The notes under the pieces were generated by a model, which saw only the letters and a program-made list of their open reading frames with translations, ran no database searches and was not told where the DNA came from. A program made the translations under genes and the position numbers. Shown here one piece after another: positions 22,240 through 33,004 of a DNA stretch of 64,000 nucleotides. Position 1 is the first letter of the stretch. Every line of letters starts with the position of its first letter. This DNA is from Aporrectodea caliginosa (Eukaryota; Annelida; Clitellata; Crassiclitellata; Lumbricidae), in NCBI GenBank assembly GCA_020284085.1, contig JACEVL010006403.1, forward strand, positions 367,001 to 431,000, in the 5' to 3' direction.

Positions 22240-23140
22240 TTACAGTCACACTGCTTCTAAAAGCATCCATGCACAGTTGAGTGGACCGAGTGTCTCGGGT
22301 TCGAATCTCTCTCTACACTCGTTTATAAACACAATCGTTTCATCAACTGCCGCTATCTTCATTTAACAAAACATTTATGTAGCGCCTGAGCAAGTGAAAC
22401 AGATAAAGTTTTTTTAGCTGTTTAATTAATTGAAACAGTATGTGTAATTAATGGAAGATTGCTATACAATAGGCACGATGAAGACTCAAAACCCTATTAC
22501 AAACAGGACTACACTACAATAAAAAAAAATGTTTTACGTCTATTTTATTCCTTTTTAAAAATACATAAAACGGATAAAAGGTTCCCAATTGTGAGGTACA
22601 ATGCTAATATAAAAGACATGGCAAGGACCGTATGTTGCCCACCCTTGCTATACAAGACGCACATTGTATATTGTACCTTGGGTAAATACTTCAGAAAACG
22701 AGCCCAGTGTAAATGTCGAAGTTTCTTGACAGAGATCTGATCATAATTAACCATTGAGTACAAAAGGGTAGCACGACAATCATGCTCTTCGACTTCAGAT
22801 TTGCAAACCTGCTCGTGTGCACATTATAGTACTGAACAAGACATCAATATCGGAATACTGCCATGATAGTCTGCGATAGAAAAGAGAAATACCTGAGCTA
22901 CCTAAAGAAGTTATTATCCGCACCTGCTAACCCCATGAGCAGTACAACCACCCCTCCATCTTACTTTGGCGCCTCTGGCCTTTAAAGGCTAAGTACCATG
23001 AATCAGAAGTAACAGCTATAAAAGCCTCATTCAATGGACACATTCATCATTTCTTCACTAAAACTCACCGGTACTATATATACATTATGTGCATCTATAA
23101 AACATTTTCCCGACAGAAGTTACAAACTAATAATAACAGT
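22240..23140. other. Unassigned stretch with one tRNA-like motif
   Basis: TCTCGGGTTCGAATCTCT at about 22295 resembles a B box, but no complete cloverleaf or SINE body is visible. The 93-codon plus frame at 22459-22740 contains no recognisable domain. I do not call a gene. Confidence 0.4.
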
Positions 23141-23308
23141 GCATGCACACACATACACACACAAACACATAGACTCACACACGCATATATAAATATATAT
23201 ATATATATTAATATATATTGTTAACAATATGGTGCTTGAAAATCTTTAAAATATTTGCTTTGTGTGTAGTTTAACAGTTATATGCATGTACGAATGCATG
23301 TATGCATA

Positions 23309-23460
23309 TATAATGTATGTATGTATGTATGTATGTATGTATGTATGTATGTATGTATGTATGTATGTATGTATGTATGTATGTATGTATGTATGTATGT
23401 ATGTATGTATGTATGTATGTATGTATGTATGTATGTATGTATGTATGTATGTATGCATGC
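23309..23460 (+). repeat. (ATGT)n microsatellite
   Basis: About 37 nearly perfect tetramers. The degenerate flanks continue to about 23580. Confidence 0.96.
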
Positions 23461-23704
23461 CTGTTGCAAGTTCGTATGCATCTATGTTTGTGTGTATAGG
23501 TGTGTAGGTGTGTATGTGTGTGTATGTATGTATTTATGTATGCATATACGTATGCACGCATGTATGCATAGGCCTGTGTATATGCATGCTGAAGTGTTCG
23601 AAAGAAGGTCCTTGCCGTGAAAATGTTCATACAAGCATTCGGTAATAAATTTCCAAAATAAATACTATTTTAAATCACAAATATTCATATAATTAAATGT
23701 CTTT

Positions 23705-24035
23705 TCGTGGATGTATGTATGCATGCATGTATGTATGTATGTACGTATGAATATTTGTATGTTCAATGAATGTATGTATGCATATATAAATATATATATA
23801 TATATACATATTTGTGTATGTGTGTATGTGTGTATGTGTGGGTCGGTATACATGCATGTGCTTATGTATGTATGTATGTGTGGAGTTTATATATATGCGT
23901 ACATGTTTTCAAGTATATATATGTATGCATTATTGTATGTATGTATGTATGTATGCGTGTATATTTGTACGTATGTAGGAACTCATGCACGCATGCATGT
24001 TAGTATGCAGATACATCTTGATATGCATGTATATA
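23705..24035 (+). repeat. Degenerate (ATGT)n array
   Basis: TATGTATG units with TATA runs and GTGTATGT variants. Confidence 0.88.
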
Positions 24036-24239
24036 TTTGATATTTTACATCTATGCATTGAGTCTCTAAGCACGGCATTCAAACCATCCGAGTCCGAAGT
24101 AAATTTTACGCGCAACATGAATATATTGTATAGAGCTCTTTTCTTCTTAGAATGCATGCCACCTTTATAAATTGAATGATTTTATATATCACCCCTTTGA
24201 GATATCTCACAGAAGCCGCTAAACAGTTTCACAGATATA

Positions 24240-24500
24240 CACAGACATAGATACTCATATACATACATGATGCATGCATTCGTACACATATGCATCCACG
24301 TACCCACAGATCTGTGTATATCCAAATGTATGACTACATACGTATACAGTACTAACGTACATTTTTAAATATGCATGCGTAGACTTACCTGCATATGTAT
24401 ATATGAAAACACATAACATATATATATATATATATTTATATATAACTACCTATTATACATGCATACGTTCACACAAAGTCATATATAAGTTACTTTGTTG
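24240..24500 (+). repeat. Degenerate CATA/TA stretch
   Basis: ACATACAT-like units with a TATA run at about 24418-24440. Confidence 0.6.
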
Positions 24501-24551
24501 TAGGTTAAACGAGTTTACCTTTCAAAGCTGCTTGGCATCGTTTCGTTTTAT

Positions 24552-24835
24552 TAGCAGAGGAAAGAGAGGAAGATCACGAAGAACGAGAAGAAGAAGATGA
24601 AGGAGCACGAGAACAAGAACATTATTAGAACAAGAACAGGAACAAGAACAAAAATAAGAGGAAGAAGAGGAGAAGGAAAGAGAAAAGGAAGAAGACGAGG
24701 AAGAAGGAAAATGAAGAGACAAAGGAGAAGAGTGGGAGGAGAAGAAGAAAAAGAACTAGTACAAGAGGAAGAGTAGGAGGAGGAAGAAGAAGAAATGATG
24801 AAGAAAAAAGAAGAAGAAAAAGAAGGAAAGCAGTT
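24552..24835 (+). repeat. Purine (GAA/GGA/AAC)n array at a SINE-1 tail
   Basis: GAAGAAGAA, GGAAGAAG and GAACAAGAACA units adjoin the SINE-1 3' end on the minus strand, as at 3494 and 49430. Confidence 0.9.
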
Positions 24836-24910
24836 GCCCCGAGAGAGGCATCCATGGGTATGAAGTGTCAGCGACTGTATTTTTCTTAACCTCGGCATAT
24901 GAAGGCTCTA
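24836..24910 (-). mobile_element. SINE-1 3' fragment
   Basis: CATCCATGGGTATGAAGTG, CAGCGACTGTATTTTTCTTA and CCTCGGCATATGAAGG mark the 3' end. The rest of the element is missing. Confidence 0.82.
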
Positions 24911-25105
24911 ATTCCTAAATACCTCTAAGATCTTCCTTTTCTAGTAGCCATAGTTTTGCATGGCCATTGCACCGAGACTCGAGACTCAGTCCTCTGCGCC
25001 TGGACTGCGACTTAGATCGCTTAAGAACACCGACCTACAATGCATCCAAATAAGAATCATGTTTGTCTCTCAAACACGTACATCATCCTTCAGCCAGTAC
25101 ACCAT

Positions 25106-25385
25106 TGTAATTGTAATTGTAATTGTAATTGTAATTGTAATTGTAATTACGACAATTTCTAGAGCATAGCCAGTAGCAAGCTACTTCAAGGATGCTTTAC
25201 ACACATACACAATGTTAACTGTCAGCACAAATGCTAAGAGCTTGATAGCAAGTACAGTTTTAACTGTTTTTTTGAAAACATAGGAGCTTTTGATTTCCTG
25301 GATAGCTGCGGGAAGACTGTTCCAGGCACGTGGGCCAGTGACCCGAAAGGCCCGATCGCCCGCTTTAGTTATACCATCCTAACGA
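25106..25385 (-). pseudogene. LINE-b ORF C-terminus and 3' end, (AATTAC)n tail
   Basis: On the minus strand a frame reads FRVTGPRAWNSLPAAIQEI, then SSYVFKKTVKTVLAIK. This is the V.GP..WN.LP...FK..LK block of LINE ORF2 C-termini. Next come the blocks shared with 35190 and 4660 (AAGTAGCTTGCTACTGGC). The AATTAC tail is seen on the plus strand as TGTAAT repeats at 25106-25148. The copy is truncated 5' of the GP block. Confidence 0.85.
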
Positions 25386-25399
25386 CCTGTATTCCGCCT

Positions 25400-25985
25400 A
25401 ATAGCATACATACATATCTATCTACATACATATGATATACCTACACACACATATATTTACACACACACATATATATATATACACATATATATATACATAT
25501 ATATATACATACAGTCATTATCTTTATAACTAGTCTCTATATACTCATCCACAGATGATGTTGCATTTACATAAGTGAAAATTATATGCCCATATATAAA
25601 TATATAGGTATACATAGATAATTTTTAAAATCCTTACTTACATACATACACATGTGCATATACACATATAGGCCTTTACATACATACGTGCAAACATGCA
25701 CACATGCATATATATTATACGTACATGTGGACGAATATATGCATACATATATACATACATGCATACATTCAGAACAGGATGTGCGTCACCAAAATAATGC
25801 ACAGATAACATATGAGCAAACATACATAGATACATGCCTGCATATATTTATGCATACATGCATATATACGCATATACATATATGATATGTATATATGCAT
25901 ACACGTTTGCTTATTTGCATACTTAGGTACTTACATACATTTACAAGCATGAAGTAATGCATACTGACCTAAATACATACGCTCA
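25400..25985 (+). repeat. Degenerate (CATA)n region
   Basis: ACATACAT and TATATACAT units are interspersed with short unique pieces. There is no coding content. Confidence 0.8.
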
Positions 25986-25990
25986 TGCTT

Positions 25991-26175
25991 GGATGTGGGA
26001 CGTGGTGGTGTAGCGGTATGTTATGTTCCTTGTTCCGGAGGGTCGCAGGTTCGAATCTACCTCAAGCAAGTGGACAAGTTGCTCACCAACGGGAAACCAC
26101 TTAACTCTTCTCATCCCCGGGTGGCACAAATGCTAATGGACCTGCCTTCAAGCAGAGAATTCATCATCATCCTGT
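25991..26175 (+). mobile_element. SINE-3, tRNA-derived
   Basis: The head GGATGTGGGACGTGGTGGTG, with TAGCGG and the B-box-like GCAGGTTCGAATCTACC, gives about 72 nt of tRNA-like sequence. An unrelated body follows (GGACAAGTTGCTCACCAACG, CCCGGGTGGCACAAATG) and the end is ATCATCATCCTGTTGCATAC. No other copy is seen in this window. A diverged single tRNA pseudogene is the alternative. Confidence 0.65.
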
Positions 26176-26289
26176 TGCATACTTACATACATTCATATGT
26201 ATACATAACTAGATGCATGTATACGAACATACACTCATACATACACGTGCACACATTTGCTTACACACTGATGCATGCAAGAATATATG

Positions 26290-26840
26290 CATTACACTAA
26301 AGATCGACTATTGTTTTTGAAATTAAACTGTCGCACTATGATGTCGAACACAAAATGTCTGCTACCTAATTGTCATTGTAATTTACCGCAAACATTCAAT
26401 TGAACATCACAATTGCAATTTCCACATATTGATTTCAACTAAAGGTGGATTCAGTATATAAATGGGGTAACCTGCGGCCCATGACATAACCCTCAGTTTT
26501 CGTATAGGGCCTACCCATGTCCGTGCAAAGCTGGTTTTAGTCCCATGCCAGACGGGAAATGTAGGCCCATTAATTACAAACTGCTCATTAAGTATTTTGG
26601 TAATCAATCAGTGTTAACTACATATGATGATATGATTTCTGTATATAATACACTGTTCTAATTTATTTATTTACGATTTATCTATATTTTATCTGCATTA
26701 ATCCTTATGCTAAAGGAACCCCTTTTCCGCTTTGACTCTAACAAAATCGTAGGCCCGTGCCAGCTGGTCCACCTGGGGCAGCATGTCCTGGCCTGCATAT
26801 ATATTCAATAGCTATACACATAACATATACTATACATACA
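26290..26840. other. Unassigned AT-rich stretch
   Basis: No gene or dispersed family is recognised on either strand. Confidence 0.4.
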
Positions 26841-26850
26841 TATATCCAGC

Positions 26851-26884
<34 letters not shown>
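26851..26884. repeat. (TA)n microsatellite
   Basis: A short dinucleotide run, with a second palindromic TATAATTATAATTATATA just downstream. Confidence 0.9.
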
Positions 26885-26886
<2 letters not shown>

Positions 26887-27008
26887 TTTCTTATATATAT
26901 ATATAATTATAATTATATATATATAAGAACGTTGTTAGTTACATATCTACAGATAAGCGTGTGTTATTTTATTCAGATATATACGGAGTATTATGCATAT
27001 ATATGTCA

Positions 27009-27272
27009 CAGGGAATGTGTAAAATCAGGGAATATGTATATACCCTGAAATTTCAGGGTATGTGTATAAACAGAGTATGTGTATATGATCTGAAAATTTA
27101 TGGTTAGGGTTAGGTTAGGGTTAGAGGGTTAGGGGTCAGGGTTAGGGTTAGGGGGTTATGGGGTTAGGGTTAGTGTTAGGGTTAGGGTTAGATATACAGG
27201 AAATATACACATACCCTGACTATACACTTTCTCTAGGGTATACATATATTCCCTGATTATACACATTTCCTG
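27009..27272. repeat. Telomere-like core inside an inverted repeat
   Basis: The core at about 27100-27191 is GGTTAGGGTTAG with minor variants. The left flank has CAGGGAATGTGTAAAATCAG and GGAATATGTATATACCCTG. The right flank carries their complements in reverse order (CAGGAAATATACACATACCC, ATATTCCCTGATTATACACA). The flanks themselves are built of CAGGGTATGTGTATA-like units of about 16-25 bp. Confidence 0.88.
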
Positions 27273-27277
27273 TCTCC

Positions 27278-27475
27278 GGACTCAGAGAATGGAACAGTCT
27301 CCCAGCTACAATCCGTCAATGTTCGTCTGCTACTCAAGTTAATTCAAAATTAAAAACTCAACCATTCTCATTACACTATGGCTAAGAACACAGCGCAACG
27401 CGCTCTCGTGAAAGACTTGTCTTGTTAAAGCGCGCTATAAGTGTCTAATTGTATTGTATTGTATTGTATTGTAAC
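27278..27475 (+). pseudogene. LINE ORF C-terminus and 3' end, (TTGTA)n tail
   Basis: A frame reads LREWNSLPATIRQCSSATQV, then NSKLKTQPFSLHYG, then stop. The WNSLP..IR...K.LK motif is the final block of LINE-a-type ORF2. The end is AAAGCGCGCTATAAGTGTCT with tandem TTGTA. It is 5'-truncated just upstream of the WNSLP motif and abuts the telomere-like inverted repeat. Confidence 0.88.
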
Positions 27476-28077
27476 ACATATACGGTGTTCTCAGCCGATC
27501 GAATCCTAGCGATTTATTGATTTTGCTGTTATGAAATCCAGGTATACAATCTGAAGTATAAATTCAATAGATGCATAGGCCCCTAGTTATTTTTAGTTAA
27601 ACTAATGAATGAATATTATGCAACCAGACACTCTCAATAAGCTTCATTTACTTTACATGCGAATTCCACAAGATGCTAACTTTAAGAAGTTATAAATTCT
27701 AATTTTCTAGATTCTCGTCTAGATTTAATACATCGCAATAGTTGTTTCTTCAACGTTTTTATTTAAATATTTTTTATTCAATACAAAGTATATATTTTTG
27801 GTTTCATTATTTTACTGTAGCCTACATGAAGAGGAAAGTTTTTAAATGCTTGTTAACTATACAGGAAATGCCCTTATTTTAAACACGCTGCTGAGAAAGT
27901 GCAGATAGAATTATTTTTGCGGTTTGAAAACAGAATATTTTGAAATTAGTTGAAAAATTCTCAAGACTTACCAAAGTTGAAAAATTTGCAACAATGTCAT
28001 AAAATGTCTATATATTTAGCCGTATAATTATACTTGAGCAAATGACGTTATCGAAACTATGACATAACATAGTGTTA
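27476..28077. other. Unassigned AT-rich stretch
   Basis: No gene, RNA or repeat family is recognised. Confidence 0.4.
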
Positions 28078-28800
28078 CGTAAGTAAGTAAGTAAGTAAGA
28101 ATATTCTTTAATTGACTACCAGCAAACGCACAGTATCTTACATAAGAAATAAATAATACAAACATTTATGCAAAGTCATATAACATTCTCATAATAAACT
28201 TCTTTTTGCAAAGGCATCAATTCTAGGTAGGGTGAGATCATGTGGTCTGGGCCGCGTATTGTATGGAGAGACCTTACGGGGAGGGAGGAGGTCGTGAAGG
28301 ACGTGACAAGGATTTGAGAGAATTGAACGAAAAAGAGTAGAATCAGCTCTAGCACAGTGTTTGTCGAAACTAGGAAAATCGGCAGGGAGGAAGCCTAAAC
28401 GGGTCAATTTTCTCAGAATACCGTTAAGTCGTTTACGCTCCCCTACAGTGGCAAATCCCCACCAAACAGGGGAGGCATAAAGTAGCCGTGCGAGGATAGT
28501 AGCTCTAACAACGTCAAAGAGACGTTGACCGTGGAGACCGTGGGCGACCAAAACACGTAGCGCGAACATGGATTGTCGGGCTTTGCAGCATATTTTGTCA
28601 ATGTGTGCCCCAAAGCCAATCCAGTCATTGCTGACTGTTACGTCCTTGTCGTTGAGTACACATAGTTGAGTGCTACGTAGAAAATTTGCATGCATTTGCC
28701 AGTCATCTGTACCCGGTTGTGTTACGTACATTGCATTGTTATATACACTGCTCATAAATATATAGCGCCTTTCGCAGATATCGCAACACATAATAGTAAT
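28078..28800 (-). pseudogene. LINE-d ORF2 C-terminal fragment, (TTAC)n tail
   Basis: About 200 minus-strand codons are open (stop at 28189). Recognisable blocks are SNDWIGFGAHIDKICCKARQ and MFALRVLVAHGLHGQ. Then come VVRATILARLLYASPVWWGF, KRLNGILRKLTRLGFLP and SPYNTRPRPHDLTLPRID. The Y.sP.WWGF and N.RPR..DL.LP patterns are typical of the region after the reverse-transcriptase catalytic core in CR1/Jockey-like elements. The catalytic motifs themselves are missing. A one-base shift near the stop would extend the frame to MRMLYDFA and a stop, which suggests a frameshift. The 3' end carries a TTAC tail, seen on the plus strand as GTAAGTAAGTAAG at 28078-28098. Confidence 0.85.
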
Positions 28801-29717
28801 GAATTTGTAAATGATGCAAACATTTTAGTAAATTAATTTAATCAAATTAATTTAATTTAAATAATAATTAATTTGAAAGTACACGAAGAAGTATACAGTT
28901 AAATGCAACAGCATGCATACTTATTAAAATATACATAGACATCATTTTACATGACTAAATATATAAAATGCAGATGATCTGTTGCAGCGGTAGACTGGCC
29001 ACTGTGCCCTTTGGTTTCAGCATGCGGGACCCTGGAGCAGAAAGGAATTAGTTAAACGTCAATCCACAAATATTCTAACTATGCAAACCCTCAAAGCTTG
29101 AAGTCCTTGTATGATTGAACAGGCAAATCTCCCAAAATGATCCCAGTCCCACTCTGTGACATTGGAAATAAATCATTACAATATGCACGAATCTGTTATC
29201 TTCTCACAAAGGGACCCAGTATATAGGTGCATGGCGTATCCATACCCAGTTTTAATGCTGGCATGATTTAGACGCGGCTATGCTCTTCACTCCAAGCTGA
29301 ATACCAGATTGTTAGGACTTTTTGAATTTCCCAGGATTTTTTTACTTTGTTTGGCTTCCCAGGATGGTTGATACTATTTTTAGGTTTATACTAGATAATG
29401 CCTTTTTAGTTCACCAGCTTTATAATGATCATTTTTAATTTCCAAGTTTGATGAGCAACACATGCTCTAAAAAGCTCAGAAGAAACTCAGCTCCGTGCCC
29501 CCCAAAAATTTAAATGGGTAAGGGCAATGGTCAAAGCCCCAAAATGCAGATATGCCACTGGTGCTGCGCAGTTGTACCTCTGTATATAGGCCTACCTCTG
29601 TGAGATGTGCCCTTCAGCAATGCCTCTGAGACTGTACGCAGTTGAAACTTTACCCTACTTAGGTTTTTGTGAGATAACATATTGCAACGGGTACGATACG
29701 TTGGAATCATTCTCGAT
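28801..29717. other. Unassigned stretch
   Basis: No gene is recognised. CCCCCCAAAAATTTAAATGG and ATATGCCACTGGTGC near 29500-29565 look like the end of another short transposon, but I cannot define its boundaries. Confidence 0.4.
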
Positions 29718-29898
29718 CATGGGCGTATTTGGGCAGTTACGGGTTCAAACCCCTCCCAAATAAATTTCCGACATTTTTTCTATGCAATTATATGCGAAAT
29801 ACAAACAAATGAAAAACTTTTTCGACCATTTCCAATGGAAACCCCCTACCCCCGAAAACTTAAAACCCCCTCCGAAATGTTTTCATGGCTACGCCCCT
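29718..29898 (+). mobile_element. MITE-1 copy
   Basis: The ends are CATGGGCGTATTTGGGCAGT and CATGGCTACGCCCCT, with internal CATTTCCAATGGAAACCCCC and AAAACCCCCTCCGAAATG. Flanking TCTCGATC and TCTCATTC agree at 6 of 8. Confidence 0.8.
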
Positions 29899-30244
29899 AC
29901 TCTCATTCAGGTATGATCTGTTCACTATGTCCACCAATTGTGATGTAATTGCAATTGTAAATTTATATGGTGCCGCCCAAGGAAAACTCCGACCAAACAC
30001 AATGAAACCACGATCGAAAAAGAACATTGTCTTCAAGCGCTTGCAGAAAAGAGGCAATGTGACTCATAATACTATTGATGCCTGCTGGGATCAATGCGTT
30101 TTTGTTACAACAGAAGACCGAGAAATTAGACAATGCTGCGAAAAGGCAACTCAAAGTGCAGAAACTGATAAAAGGCTCGTAAAAAGTTCCATTGAAACTC
30201 GCATTGTTGTTGGAGGGAACGCCGATTTCATAGACCAATGCTGA
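29899..30244 (+). other. Open frame of uncertain status
   Basis: A plus-strand frame of 119 codons opens inside the MITE-1 end and closes at TGA 30244. It contains PRSKKNIVFKRLQKRG and TIDACWDQCVFVTTEDREIR, is hydrophilic and is not low complexity. I recognise no domain. Its start within a transposon end argues against a host gene. A minus-strand LINE end (TTGTAAATTTATATGGTGCC near 29958) may overlap. Confidence 0.25.
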
Positions 30245-30770
30245 CGACAAAGATGGTCGACACGGGACATAATGCAGTGACATCACAAGAGGGTCTTTTC
30301 CATACTCTCTCATGACGAAGACAGTTGTATTGACAGAACGCAGACTCTGTCAAACGCCAGAGGGCCAGCGTCTATTAATGGAGTGGGCGGAGCCTATGGT
30401 TTTATGACATCCTTGGAGACGTCAACACGTGGTTTCAGAAAGACCCTCAGTGCATGAACTTCGCATGCAATATCGATTAACCGTAAATTAGACCTTTGTC
30501 TTGTGTCTCCATATATAGCGCCAGCTGTACTCCTTGATTGTTATAATTAGTAACTTCCGTTATCTAATGCACATGGCGCACCAACATCAAACCGTGTATC
30601 AAGTCAATATCCAGAAGACCTGTCCGTTATAAGATACGGAGGCAGGCTATGGTGGATAATAAATAGGAAAAATGTAGGTCAGAAGTTGAGAACAAATGAC
30701 AAAAACAAATGGCAGAGTTGGAAGATATGTATATTGATGAATATACAGGTCATTGTACATTGTGGAAGGG
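30245..30770. other. Unassigned stretch
   Basis: No gene or repeat family is recognised on either strand. Confidence 0.4.
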
Positions 30771-31040
30771 GTTCAGGACAATGGTAACACTCTGGCACGA
30801 AGTGCAGTAGATCAGCACGGACGCGGGATCGCTTCCCGCTACCCTTCCAAAGGTCTACTCAGCCTTTCATTCGCCAGATGGCGTTGGTAGAATGAGCAGC
30901 AGGACGGGATGGGCGCCTTGCAGGGCTGTGTACAGTTAAACTCGACTCCTGTTATAATTGTGATAATGCGTTCATACCATGAACCTGTAATCATACTGCG
31001 GTGTGTCAGTTTGATTGATTGATTGATTGATTGATATAAT
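30771..31040 (+). mobile_element. Possible retroposon with (GATT)n tail
   Basis: It contains GCAGTAGATCAGCACGGACG, GGATCGCTTCCCGC and GCGTTGGTAGAATGAGCAGC, then a GATT tandem tail at 31014-31035. The composition and tail suggest a SINE, but no second copy in the window confirms it. Confidence 0.35.
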
Positions 31041-31070
31041 AAACGAAGATTATTATTATTATCATTATTA

Positions 31071-31362
31071 TGAAGAAGAGCAGTCACTTAAGCTAGCCCC
31101 GGACAGACAGCCATGGGGTAAGAAGTGCTAGCGACTTCATTTCCTTAACCTCGGCACACGAGGGCGGGTGACCAGACCTTTCCCTCGTCGTCTCAACTTC
31201 CTACTGTGTGCGGTCAATGTATTCATTGCAGCTGAGCTGGGTATTGGCTCAGGTGGAGCGGAAATCTCGATCCAAATCCCGGTGGAATCCGGATCGTGGA
31301 GAGGATTTGAATACCCTACCTTTTGCCTGACAGTCCAGCAGGCTAACCACAAGACTACCACG
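31071..31362 (-). mobile_element. SINE-1, full length
   Basis: It has AGAAGAGCAGTCACTTAAGC at the tail, CCTTAACCTCGGCACACGAG, and CTGTGTGCGGTCAATGTATT. The head contains GAGGATTTGAATACC and CTGACAGTCCAGCAGGCTAA. An internal ATCCCGGTGGAATCCGGATC segment is a small duplication near the head. Confidence 0.88.
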
Positions 31363-31654
31363 CACCTCACACTAAAGATTGATATACCCAGACAACTCGA
31401 GAAGTCTTACAAAACGGTTTTTTTTATTTTTTTTATTTTGCTTCTCTAGTTTCTGTTAACCTCAAGGTTTTTGCAGACCATTCTATAGAGTCGACAATCA
31501 TAAAATTTTTGTTTCGTGATATTTTCAGTTTTTCAATGTTACGATGGCCTTTTTAATGTACGAGTATTATAATAGTACTCGACTTTCGCCATTTCACCAA
31601 TTCAATGACTTAACCCCATATTCAGATGGAGAATGGCCCTTGGATGCGAACTTG

Positions 31655-31770
31655 TATACATACTTATTTACCTACGTACACCATACATACACATATGCAA
31701 ATAGTCATGCATGCATACAGACACGAGTATACACGCATACAATATACATACATACATGCATACATGATGA
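31655..31770 (+). repeat. Degenerate (CATA)n
   Basis: ACATACAT-type units with TATGCA interruptions. Confidence 0.8.
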
Positions 31771-31865
31771 TGATGAACAGGCGTTTTCTAACGCGCCATA
31801 GCATAGCACGTGCGGTTACAAGGGTACTTTAACAAATCCAAACATCAGTCAGGGACTAAGAGGTA

Positions 31866-32050
31866 CGTTTACTTTTCGTGGGACCAAGGTGCTGGAACAG
31901 CCTCCCACCTTCAATGCGTGCATCAACTTCAAGCGAGGCTTTCAAGTCAACACTAGACTTGAAAGTCTCCATTGAAGTTGCGGGCATTGATTGAAGGTGG
32001 GAGGCTGTTCCAGCACCTTGGTCCCGCCAGCAATGAGAAGGCTCGGTCAC
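31866..32050. pseudogene. Inverted pair of LINE ORF C-termini forming a hairpin
   Basis: The plus strand reads VGPRCWNSLPPSMRASTSS, then EAFKSTLDLKVSIEV. The minus strand over the same interval reads RAFSLLAGPRCWNSLPPSIN, then ARNFNGDFQV. Both are the GP..WN.LP block of LINE ORF2. The copies face each other tail to tail. The arms at 31880-31950 and 31958-32024 are almost perfectly complementary, with a loop of a few bases. Downstream is (CAGA)n. Confidence 0.88.
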
Positions 32051-32083
32051 CGAAGCACGCCTTTGATCTTCACACATATATTC

Positions 32084-32087
<4 letters not shown>

Positions 32088-32165
<78 letters not shown>

Positions 32166-32167
32166 GC

Positions 32168-32206
<39 letters not shown>

Positions 32207-32225
32207 AGGAGACAGACAGACAGAC
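32088..32225 (+). repeat. (CAGA)n microsatellite
   Basis: Nearly pure tetramers with rare CAAA, CAGG and AAGG variants. Confidence 0.96.
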
Positions 32226-32501
32226 ACTTACATCCATACATGCAGATATCTATGTATAGTTGTATACATACACCACAGTACATATATATATACATCTACA
32301 TGTATATACAAACATACATACATTTGCAGATACATACAAAAAACGTAGATTCACATATACATAGGCCTGCATACATGCACACATACATGCATAAATATAC
32401 ATACATACATGTATATAAACAACTTGGTTTCCAGATCTTGCTTGTATACCATCTGCGCCAACTACGTTCCATTTGCAGCTCTCTTTCACTGCATGCCATT
32501 A

Positions 32502-32691
32502 CAGTGGCGGCGCCAGACATTTTATGTAGCCAGGGCATAGCCAGGGCAATCATACAAGCAACCAGTGCAGGGGCGGTGTATGCCTTAAATAAATTCTCGG
32601 CAGGGAAAACTTTCTGGCAGGGCAACGACCAGGGCAAAGGCTTTTTTACCAGGGCATTTGCCCTGGCTGCCCTGGTGTAGTGCCGCCACTG
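32502..32691. mobile_element. hAT-like MITE nested in a LINE, perfect 8-bp target duplication
   Basis: The ends are CAGTGGCGGCGCCAGACAT and the inverted GTAGTGCCGCCACTG. TGCCATTA flanks both sides exactly (32494-32501 and 32692-32699). Inside are repeated CAGGGCA motifs. Removing the element and one duplicate restores the LINE reading frame from LHAI to TLIHALI. Confidence 0.92.
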
Positions 32692-32857
32692 TGCCATTAC
32701 TACTCTGATCCACGCCTTGATCTGCACTCGGGTGGACTTTGGCAACGCTGTATACATTGGTCTCTCCGCCTCTAATACTCACAAACTCCAGTCTATTCTT
32801 AATGCAGCTGCTCGGCTTATAGGCGACATTCCAAAGTTTGCCCGTATCTCAAGCTAT

Positions 32858-33004
32858 CGTAATCGTAATCGTAATCGTAATCGAACATTTATATAGCGCC
32901 CCTCAAAACAGAGGCGCTCCCGACCCGGGCCAGTGTCTTCATTGGTAAAGAGAGGTTTTCAGGCGCTGACGGAACTGGAACTGGAACAGTTCCTATATTA
33001 GGGA
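32858..33004 (-). mobile_element. LINE-a 3' end nested in the LINE at 32426-33400
   Basis: On the minus strand, FRQRLKTSLYQ and a stop are followed by GGAGCGCCTCTGTTTTGAGG, then GGCGCTATATAAATGTTCGA and a GATTAC tandem tail. It separates the AARLIGDIPKF and LHWLP blocks of the host LINE. Confidence 0.85.

Noticed and set aside
29885..30244. Host gene with a 119-codon frame
   Set aside because: The start lies inside a MITE-1 terminus, and no domain or splice structure supports it. It is kept only as an uncertain open frame.
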